Source of the DNA: Sceloporus undulatus
Taxonomy: Eukaryota > Chordata > Lepidosauria > Squamata > Phrynosomatidae
Direction: 5' to 3'
NCBI RefSeq assembly: GCF_019175285.1
Contig: NC_056527.1
Span: 109,013,129-109,077,128 of the forward strand
Length of the DNA: 64,000 nt
Numbering within the stretch: the first letter of the stretch is position 1; each line of letters starts with the position of its first letter. The notes under the pieces were generated by a model. The model made no database searches, was not told the origin of the DNA, and saw only the letters and a program-made list of their open reading frames with translations. The translations under genes were made by a program, and so were the position numbers. This document shows, in pieces, positions 56,846 through 64,000 of the stretch.

Positions 56846-57064
56846 GGCAGGAGCCGAAGTGAACTGGTCGGCGGTTAGCCTCAAACTGAGGGCGACAGTT
56901 GAAGTGGAGCCCTCGCTCGACCCTCGGGAAAGCAAGACGCGCGCTGATTGGTCGCGAGAGAAAGCAAGCCGCGTTCCTATTGGACGGGCTCGGTCACGAG
57001 AGGCCTCGCGGGGTTAGTCAGGGAAGGGCAGCGAGTGGAGGAGGAGGAGGAAGGAGAGGGAGCG
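56846..57064 (+). promoter_or_regulatory. PRR14 CpG-rich promoter and probable 5' UTR exon
   Basis: CpG-dense block starting right after a run of palindromic MITEs. A consensus donor, agcg|gtgagt, follows 57064. The first supported coding exon is at 60603, so this is probably the noncoding first exon; an ATG at 56844 opens a GC-rich frame but has no support as the true start. Confidence 0.55.
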
Positions 57065-57139
57065 GTGAGTTGGGAAAAGGGGGGGCACCTAACTTGGGGG
57101 GTTGTTTTTCAAATGTTAGCGTTCCCGTGTTTTATTGCG

Positions 57140-57175
57140 GGTCCGGAGGGGGGGGGGGTGGGGGGGGGTTATTAG
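57140..57175 (+). repeat. G-run tract
   Basis: Long guanine runs (nine or more) separated by T; a second tract lies at 57432-57468. Both could form G-quadruplexes. Confidence 0.7.
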
Positions 57176-57236
57176 TTTGTGGATGAAGCCCCCCGAGGAA
57201 GCAGGGATCGAAGGTGAGTTCTCAGGGTCCAAGGCA

Positions 57237-57700
57237 ATGGATCTGGGTCAAGAGTCTTGGCAGAGGGATCTGAGGAAGATGGGGGAGATGGGAGCATGGT
57301 CAGAGACTTGGAGGGGGGGATGGACAGTTGTGGGGTGCTGAGGAACAAGGCAAGTGGATCTAGGTAGTCTTAGCAGAGGTGAAGGATGTGGGGAAGATAG
57401 GGGGAGGTTGGAGGGCATTCAGAGAGGGAGGTTTGGGGGGGGGGGGGTTTTTTTGGGGGGGGGGGGATGGAGACCATACTCCTGGAAGAAAACTCTGCCC
57501 CAGTTGTGGGTTGATGAGCAGAACTATTGGGTCAGGGATGAGAATAAGCCAGTGGATCTGGGTAAAGGCTCTTGGCAGAGGTAAAAGATCTGGGAAGATG
57601 GGGGGAGACATGTGGGGGAGGTTTTATGGGGGGGGGATGGAGACCATGCTACTAACAGAAAACTCTGCCCCAGTTCTGGAGCGCTGAGGAGAACCATTAA
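57237..57700 (+). repeat. Imperfect tandem G-rich repeats, PRR14 intron 1
   Basis: Units starting ggatctgggt(c/a)aag at about 57239, 57357 and 57555. Two of them share accat(a/g)ct..gaaaactctgccccag. Confidence 0.65.
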
Positions 57701-57819
57701 GGAGCCCCAGAGCATGGAAAGATGGCTAAGGAAGGACCACTGAGCTGTCTGTAATTTTCCTGCACCTTTGCGCTGGAATCCTTTCTGTTTGCGCTGCCTA
57801 GAGCATCAATGCGCCAGTG

Positions 57820-57986
57820 CAGTGTCCTGGCTTGGCCATGTAAACTCACTGGGTGGCAAGTCACGTTCTCTCAGCCTCGGAGGATGGCACTGGGAAGCCC
57901 TCTGCGAATAAACTTGCCAAGAAAGCCCCAGGATAGATTGAGCATCGGGTCACCATAATTTGGAAATAACTGGAAGGCACACAACA
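57820..57986 (+). repeat. SINE (Sauria type), truncated
   Basis: cttggccatgtaaactcact to gaaggcacacaacaacag. Confidence 0.75.
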
Positions 57987-58640
57987 ACAGTTTCAATAAA
58001 AGCATTGGAAGCAGAAGAATCTGGGATAGATTTCTGGGTTGCGTGTAGCTCTGGTTTATAACTCCTTCCTCCCACTCCATATGTCCAGCATGCTTAGCTT
58101 GCATTAGGACTTTAGAGGATGGAAAAGTTATCTTCTTGTACAAAATATCATCAAATCCCCCAGTCCCCATCCTGGCTCTGGGAAAGGAAGAGTTGTAGCT
58201 GAAGGGGAAGCGTAGGCAGAGAGAGGTATCAAGCAACAGGTTGGCAGGAGCTGTTTGTATAGCAAGGGGATATCCATAGCAAAATGCCTTGGGTGGGAGT
58301 CCAAGGCCAGGAAACGAGGTTTTAAAAATGATTGGAAGAGAAAGTGTTTGGATGGGAAAGATTAAAGGATTTATACTGAGAAGGAAATAGCTGTTTTGTT
58401 TTCGGTCTGTGTAGGGTGAGTCTTGATAGAGAAAGTGTGGGTTGAGACAGCCTAGTATTCATGGCCCTGACACCTACTTTCTGCCCAGCCTCTTGTTTGT
58501 TTCTACTAACTTCTGCTTGGCATGACTCACTAGTTCATGTCGTCATTGCTCTCATGTGGCATCACTCAGCCAACACTGTCCTCCTTTTCATGGCATTTTT
58601 CAGCATCTTAACAGCTGTACATTTTGAATAGCCCATAACG
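57987..58640. other. PRR14 intron, nothing recognised
   Basis: No exon or repeat recognised. Confidence 0.4.
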
Positions 58641-58644
58641 TATG

Positions 58645-58745
58645 GGTGAGGAACTTATGCCCCTTCAGATGTTGGACTCCAGTTCCCATCATCCTTGACA
58701 ATTGGTTGTGTTGGCTGGAGGTGATGGGTATCGGAGTGTGGAGAA
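58645..58745. repeat. Dispersed repeat fragment
   Basis: ccccttcagatgttggact, ccagttcccatcatcc and ggctggaggtgatggg; same family as at 38-118 and 60120-60235. Confidence 0.5.
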
Positions 58746-60119
58746 GACGTTTGTCAGGCTGATATTCACATCCCCTAAAAAAAAGTGGGTTGGATGAAGG
58801 TGGTATCTCCACTGTGATTTTTAAATATTTGTCAAGCTTTTGTTTTTGGCAGCCTGGCACACTAATTTGTGGTTTCCCATATCTTCTGATTTGATCACAG
58901 AATTTGCATGTCCCTCATCTATCTACATTTGGCAAATGACAAGTCTACTTTTGCACATTTCTCTGGACTGAGGTATCTATGGAAACAGTTCCCAGGCTCA
59001 TGGTAGGAAGCTTTTCCACTGCTATCGGAACTTCTAGCCTGGCTGTTCTGGCAAGTCCCTGTGGGAGGGAGGGCAGGTTTGGATTGTCGCTAACATGCTA
59101 TTTCTACATCTCTTAATGAATTACAGTATAATGACCTTCTCAAAGGGGAAAAATAATTAGCCCCTTGCTTGGCTCTGTATCTTTTTCAGTAGTATTGGAA
59201 GAATACATGCTTGAGGTGGTGAATCTTTCAAAGATAGGGGTGGCATTCACAAAACTTTGAAAAGTTACATTTTTTGGACCACAGCTCATTCAGAAGGGTA
59301 ACAAGTTTAAGCCCTGTAACATGCCCTGTAGAACACGTTGTTGTTGTTTAAACTGTGGGCTTCTGAATGGAATGGGATGTATTAGATGGTTCTTAGGATT
59401 CCTTTCACTTCTACAATTCTCTGATTTTAATCTCCAGTGCTCAAGTCCCACCGAATACAGGGCAGCTTACTTTGGAATAGATGTGTGTACGATTGCATTG
59501 TAATTTTTATTTTATTTTTTAATTTTGGTTTAGTCATACATGTAAACTCCTTCCCCTGCTTTATAATCATTTATGAAATCAGGATTGAGTAGATGGAGGT
59601 GGTGGAATGTATTTTAGATGGATGCATTTTTACTCCATGGTGAACTTGTGCGGGAGACACAACTAAATCTGTGAACCACAGGGCAGTGCTCATGTAATCC
59701 TGGTATGTTCTAAAGTAGTGCTATTCAAAATATTAGTCCATGGGTTGGTGCCAGTCCACAAGCCATTGGCTGCCAGTTCCTGGTGAGTATCCAAGAAAGA
59801 AAGAAACAATTGTAGCCTATGGGCACAGATGTTGATCATTAGCAGACTGGGGGAAGAACTGCTGGTCCCCTGCATCACATTGCTTGAGAAGTACAGTACT
59901 GCTCTAAAGGTCCTTTCCAGAGGGGTTTCTCTGGTACCCAAATTGCATTTGTTTTGATCCCAGGTGAATACCATTTAATTTGCTGATGTCTTAAAATAAC
60001 TGCAGTATTTTCAGTATTGGTTTAGTACTGTAATGTTTATTCCCTTTGCTATTTAGAGCTTTTTTGAATTTTAACATATTTAACCTTTTTTGGTAATTGC
60101 CCAGAAAAAAATTAATACA
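58746..60119. other. PRR14 intron, nothing recognised
   Basis: No exon or repeat recognised. Confidence 0.4.
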
Positions 60120-60235
60120 AGCAGGGGTGGGAAACATGTAGCCCTCCAGATATTCATTGACTGCAACTTGATTGAATGTGCTGGCTAAAGCTGCTGTGAG
60201 TTGCATTCTGGTAACAACTGGAGGGCCCTATGATT
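60120..60235. repeat. Dispersed repeat
   Basis: gcaggggtgggaaacatgta, gccctccagatattcattga and ggagggccc. Confidence 0.5.
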
Positions 60236-60239
60236 CCTC

Positions 60240-60437
60240 TTGTTGTTGCCAACATGTGCCTTCAAGTCATTTCCAACTTATGACTACTCTACCCTACCCT
60301 ATCACAGGTTTTTCTGAGGCTGAGAGTGTGTGATTTGCTCAAGGTCACCCAGAGGGTTTCCAGGTCAAATGCGAAATTGAACCCTGGTCTTCAGAGTTCT
60401 AGCCCAATGCTCAGACCATTACACCACACTGGCTTCC
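60240..60437 (-). repeat. SINE (Sauria type)
   Basis: gttgttgccaacatgtgcc to accattacaccacactggc; lies 166 bases before the PRR14 start codon. Confidence 0.8.
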
Positions 60438-60602
60438 ACACATATGATTCTTGGCCTTGATATAAATGCCTGCAAATGAACCAGTGCATCTTCTTTCCTC
60501 TGATGCAGAGAGGTGAGGAATGAGAACTTGTTGGGCCATCCCAGGCCGGCCGCCAAATTCCTGGCCCTGAGGAGGTGGGAGACCTGTCTTCTGAGGCCTG
60601 CC

Positions 60603-60700
60603 ATGGAATGCTCACTGCTTGAAGGAACGTCACAGGGGGGAACGCATCCACTGTGTGCCTTTGAGAGGCATGTCAGGCGGCGAAAAATCCTCATATACAG
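60603..60700 (+). CDS. PRR14: PRR14 exon with start codon
   Basis: MECSLLEGTSQGGTHPLCAF onward, ends in phase 2 at cag|gtgaga. Its 5' UTR part extends into a region containing an old SINE at 60240-60437. Confidence 0.62.
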
Positions 60701-62190
60701 GTGAGAGGAGAGTGCTGGAGGATGGGGAGAAAAGAGTGTTCTCCTTTCTGGAAAATCAAGCAGGAGTGGGGGGAAGGAAAATTGTGTTGCTGTCTTGTGA
60801 CTCCCTTTGTGTCATCTTACAATTTTAGGCCTGCTCCTGAGGAGCATGGATCCCCCACCCTGCAGGAGAAACATCTTGAGATAGGTGGAACATCTCTCCT
60901 CCCTTGTGGGGCTGCAGGGTGGTCACCCAGTAAGAGGCAACGGCTTCAGAAGGGCTCACCCCCAATGGCAAAAAGGAATGAAAGTCCTTTCTGTGGGGCA
61001 GGAGAGAGCTTGTGGCGTGTGGCATCTCCCATGGAGAAGAAGCAACGGAGGGTGCTGGCGGTTGACCTGGAAGATCTTTCTATCACCAAAGTGCCTGTGA
61101 GGATGCCATAACAGGGGCGGGCACCTAGGGTAGTGGGTGTGGATGTGTGAGGCTGTGTTCAAGCTGCTTTTGAGGTAGGAGAACCGATTAAATAGGGTTC
61201 AAAAAAGGAAATGCTAAGCTCCCTGTTGGAGGTACTGTACTCTGTTGCCTCTTCACCAGAGCTTGGATTTTTATTAGAAAAATCAAACAGATTAGTATGG
61301 CTTGGGGCAGGGAATAAAATACCTGTCGTTCTCATTAATAATTTTTTAAAAACTTATATTACTTAACATTGCTTTTTTATAAACCCCAAACCCCTTTAAA
61401 ATACAAAACCTCCTTAAAAATACCCCAGATTTACTCAAAATAATATTAAAATATAACAAGTAAACATTGTCCCCAAAGGCAACAAGTGAAAATGTAAATA
61501 CTGTCATCCTCCAAAGTAATATGTTGCAGGTAACATCATTACTTGTAACACATTATTTATAAGTTCTGTCTCATCAGAGTATATCCCCCTTCTCACTCGG
61601 CAGAAATCTTGTTTGGATATTCCTGTGTGGGCTTTGACTTTTAAAGCTTCTCACAGACTAAGCTCCAAAACACACTGCAGAAATCATCCAGTTTGAGACT
61701 GCTTTAACTGTCCTGGCTCAATGCTAGGGAATTTTGGGAATTGTGAGATCTTTAGCCTCCTCTGTCAGAGAGCTCTGTGAAAAAATAAACTACAGTTCCC
61801 AGCATTCCCTAGTATTGAACCAGGATAGTTAAAGCAGTCTCAAACTAGATTATTTCTGCAGTATGGTTTTAGATCTAAGATTATGGCACCTGGATGACTG
61901 CCTATCTTGACAAGATCTTAAACCCAGATGGTGCTTCCTCTATCTTTGGTGTATTGGGTAACTGTCAGAGGAAGACTTTCTGAGTGTTGGCATTCCAATT
62001 GTGGAATGTGGTGTCTTACAAATGCCTTACTTTCCCTGCTTCTTGTATCTTTTTTGCACCAGACAAAGACCTTTCTATTTTTCTGAGCTTTAGTGAGTGC
62101 AGTTTGAATCCTGTTGACATATTTGTTATTTTTATATATTCTTTGGCCTTTACTTGATGTTATTTTCTTATATTTTCATTTTAATTGTCC

Positions 62191-62229
<39 letters not shown>

Positions 62230-63812
62230 ACTTTATTTGTGAAGCGCTGTAGATTCATACAATCATAGAATCAAATCCCCTTGAGGATATGATTTTTATT
62301 CTGCCCTATTTCTGTTCAAATTCCCTTGAGAATATGATTGGGATGGCCATAACAATAAATAAATAATCTCATCCTTTAAGAAAGGTGCCTTTAATACAAT
62401 TAGAAATGAACCAGTTGCCCAATTTTCCCACTGTGCGTAGCAGTACCTATGATGTTTGGCAAGACCGAATGAGGAGATTTGTACCCAACGGTATAAAGTG
62501 CTCTCTTGCATGGTTGGAATGGAATCAAAGCAACTGGATTAAGTACCAATATTGTTCCCATGATAGATTGTTGTGTAAGCAGGTTTATGGAAGGAGTCGA
62601 AGAGAAAACCTCTGAATCTATTTGTTTACATTGCTTCTAACTTGACTTGTATCTCTCTTTCTCCAGGGGGATCCACAAAGGTGCTCATCTCTACGAGGAC
62701 TTGCCATATCACCCTGCATAAATTCCTGCCAGCCAGTGATCACGAAGGCAGATGGAGCTTCTTGTTCAACAAAGGGTCAGAGTAGTACCACATGCAGGTG
62801 AGCAGTGGTGGTTCATGAAACTGGAGAGGTGGTGGTGGCTGTGGGCATAAGCATCTCACCTGAAGCTTTCTGTCCTTCTTGCTGCCTTCCCTGTGTGCAG
62901 TTCAACTTCACCTAAGAGAAATTCAACTTCCCCTAAGGGGGCCTCCCTATCCCACGAGGAGCCTCAGGAGAACTGGAGCCATGTGTGCCGGCAGCTGTGG
63001 GACCAGAGGCAGTCTCCTTCGTGCCGTGAGACAGAGCGCCTGCAAGTCAAGCGGCAGCGTCTGCAGAATGGATTTTCCCCAGTCAGCAAGACAGAAGCCA
63101 TCAGTATGGAGGGCTCTTCTTTGAGCCGAGCCCTGGTGAGTTGGTGAGGAGAGACAACTGTGGAAATGCCAAGGGGGAGGCACTTGGCAAAACCTTACTA
63201 AGGGAGTCGGAGGGTAATGTCTTGGTCCACCTTTCAGTTCAGAAATCTTTTCTCGCTGGCAGGATGCCGGCGCTGGCATGGAGCAGCTGGAGACCTCCCC
63301 ACCCCCCTGTCGGTGAGTGCTTCGCCCACAAAACCAACCAAGGTGTGGAATTGGCTGTGCTTCCCTCTCCCCTCCAACCTTCAAGAGCCTGCTAGTTACA
63401 CTGCAAGAAAGCTGACCAACTTTGAGGATTAGTTTCGAGGCCTCTACTGCCAGTCCAGAATTCCTTGGGAGATGAAGGGATATTTTTTTCATTGATAAAG
63501 GTGCCACCTTGGACACTGGGTGCCTCTGGAGCAGCCTTCCTGAATTTGGGACGCCTGAGGTGTGTTGGCCTTCAGTCTCCTCCCATTTTCACCCAGCCTA
63601 GCTAGGGAGTGATTGAAGTCCAATCCATCAGGAAGGCCCCAGGTTTTGTGAGGCTGCTTTTGAGCATCCTGAAGGGCCAAAGGCTGCCTATCACTTCTCA
63701 GTGTTTTTGTTCTCACTCAGGAGCGATCGGTGGATATTACATTGCCACTCACCTTCTTCACACACGGACAAGCCAACCCCTCCCGACCTGTGTGAAAACA
63801 GTCATCAGACAG
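60603..63812 (+). CDS. PRR14: PRR14, 5' coding exons (gene runs off the right edge)
   Basis: Six exons joined in frame: 60603-60700, 60829-61096, 62667-62797, 62901-63135, 63263-63312 and 63721-63812, each with GT-AG sites and matching phases, about 291 residues. The start ATG has gccATGg context. Exon 2 encodes WSPSKRQRLQKGSP and then QRRVLAVDLEDLSITKVP, resembling human PRR14 ARSPKRPRLQLPGAPSP and SRRVLAVVLEDVMAVHMVP. Family knowledge: PRR14 tethers HP1-marked heterochromatin to the nuclear lamina, and its LAVVL motif binds HP1. Here the motif reads LAVDL at residues 109-113. Later exons are rich in S, P and K. Position next to the zinc-finger cluster, as in human 16p11.2, supports PRR14 over PRR14L. 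Confidence 0.78.
60829..61096 (+). CDS. PRR14: PRR14 exon with LAVDL motif
   Basis: Acceptor aattttag, donor cct|gtgagg. Read-through would stop five codons later, at MP*. This is the segment with clearest resemblance to human PRR14. Confidence 0.78.
61655..61872. mobile_element. Palindromic MITE, family P
   Basis: cacactgcagaaatcatcc, inverse half with ctacagttcccagcattcc..ttatttctgcagtatgg. Confidence 0.8.
62190..62262 (-). repeat. (ATT)n with LINE-like tail
   Basis: (ATT)n, then ctttatttgtgaagcgctgt; same as 5976-6240. Confidence 0.5.
62263..62666. other. PRR14 intron, nothing recognised
   Basis: Unique-looking DNA before the 62667 exon. Confidence 0.4.
62667..62797 (+). CDS. PRR14: PRR14 exon
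   Basis: Acceptor tttctccag, donor gtgagc. Phase 0 in, phase 2 out: GDPQRCSSLRGLAISPCINS onward. Confidence 0.65.
62901..63135 (+). CDS. PRR14: PRR14 exon
   Basis: Acceptor gtgtgcag, donor gtgagt. Encodes STSPKRNSTSPKGASLS then WSHVCRQLWDQRQSP; serine, proline and basic rich. Confidence 0.68.
63263..63312 (+). CDS. PRR14: PRR14 small exon
   Basis: Acceptor cgctggcag, donor gtgagt. DAGAGMEQLETSPPPC plus two bases, completed in frame by the 63721 exon. Confidence 0.6.
63721..63812 (+). CDS. PRR14: PRR14 exon
   Basis: Acceptor tctcactcag, donor gtgggt. SDRWILHCHSPSSHTDKPT onward; last exon seen before the window ends. Confidence 0.6.
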
Positions 63813-64000
63813 GTGGGTGAGGCACATCTTTTACCCTTTCCTTCAGGGCAAGAGTGGTATTGCAAAGGGATACAAAAATCAGTGGGTCTGTGTAAATATT
63901 GACAGGGCCATTTCTTGTCCCACAGAGCTTAGAAATCACTTTACAAATTCTAGTTATGGAAGTGAATATCCCATACATGGCAGCATGTATTTAAAATATA

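Noticed and set aside
61097-61111. Read-through of the PRR14 exon to an in-frame stop
   Set aside because: A consensus donor precedes it and the next exon continues in phase 0.
1-64000. Possible retroviral or other LTR elements
   Set aside because: No paired long terminal repeats, primer-binding sites or gag/pol/env-like frames were recognised anywhere in the window.

Overview
This window looks like squamate reptile (lizard) nuclear DNA, perhaps an iguanian. The evidence is the repeat load: tRNA-derived Sauria-type SINEs with BovB-like tails, 5'-truncated BovB (RTE) LINEs, CR1 and L2-like 3' ends, many palindromic MITEs, pogo/Tigger-like MITEs with TA duplications, and one SPIN-like hAT copy with a perfect 8-bp target duplication. 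The genes are split by GT-AG introns and promoters are GC-rich. No bacterial, organellar or viral content was seen.

Layout. Bases 312-11625 (+) hold the last ten coding exons of a beta2-type integrin alpha subunit, best matched to ITGAL (CD11a). Then come C2H2 zinc-finger genes, all on the minus strand: A (14272-16983, KRAB-B-like exon, 12 fingers, long acidic repetitive tail), B (30863-32475, 14 fingers), C (34204-42678, seven exons in one uniform phase, 8 fingers) and D (47735-50072, two exons, a duplicated three-finger module). BORCS6 (25278-26207, minus), a BORC subunit that acts at lysosomes, lies between A and B. The right end (about 57.0 kb to the edge, +) holds the 5' part of PRR14, with an HP1-binding-like LAV-x-L motif.

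The order and strands ITGAL(+) - zinc fingers(-) - PRR14(+) match what I remember of human 16p11.2 (ITGAL, ZNF768/747/764/688/785/689, PRR14). I read the window as a conserved synteny block with a locally diversified zinc-finger cluster. BORCS6 is the odd member, since in human it lies on 17p13.1.

The intergenic DNA and introns are mostly dispersed repeats, many of them nested: two MITEs inside BovB copies, a MITE inside a SINE, and an L2-like tail inside a CR1. Points of interest are a 95-bp near-perfect inverted repeat in an intron of gene C, a duplicated gene C exon 16.5 kb away, a CpG-rich MITE family carrying CRE/YY1-like motifs, an array of palindromic MITEs with ZNF143-like motifs abutting the PRR14 promoter, and a 108-bp minisatellite inside a MITE. 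All names rest on sequence reading and memory; no database search was possible.
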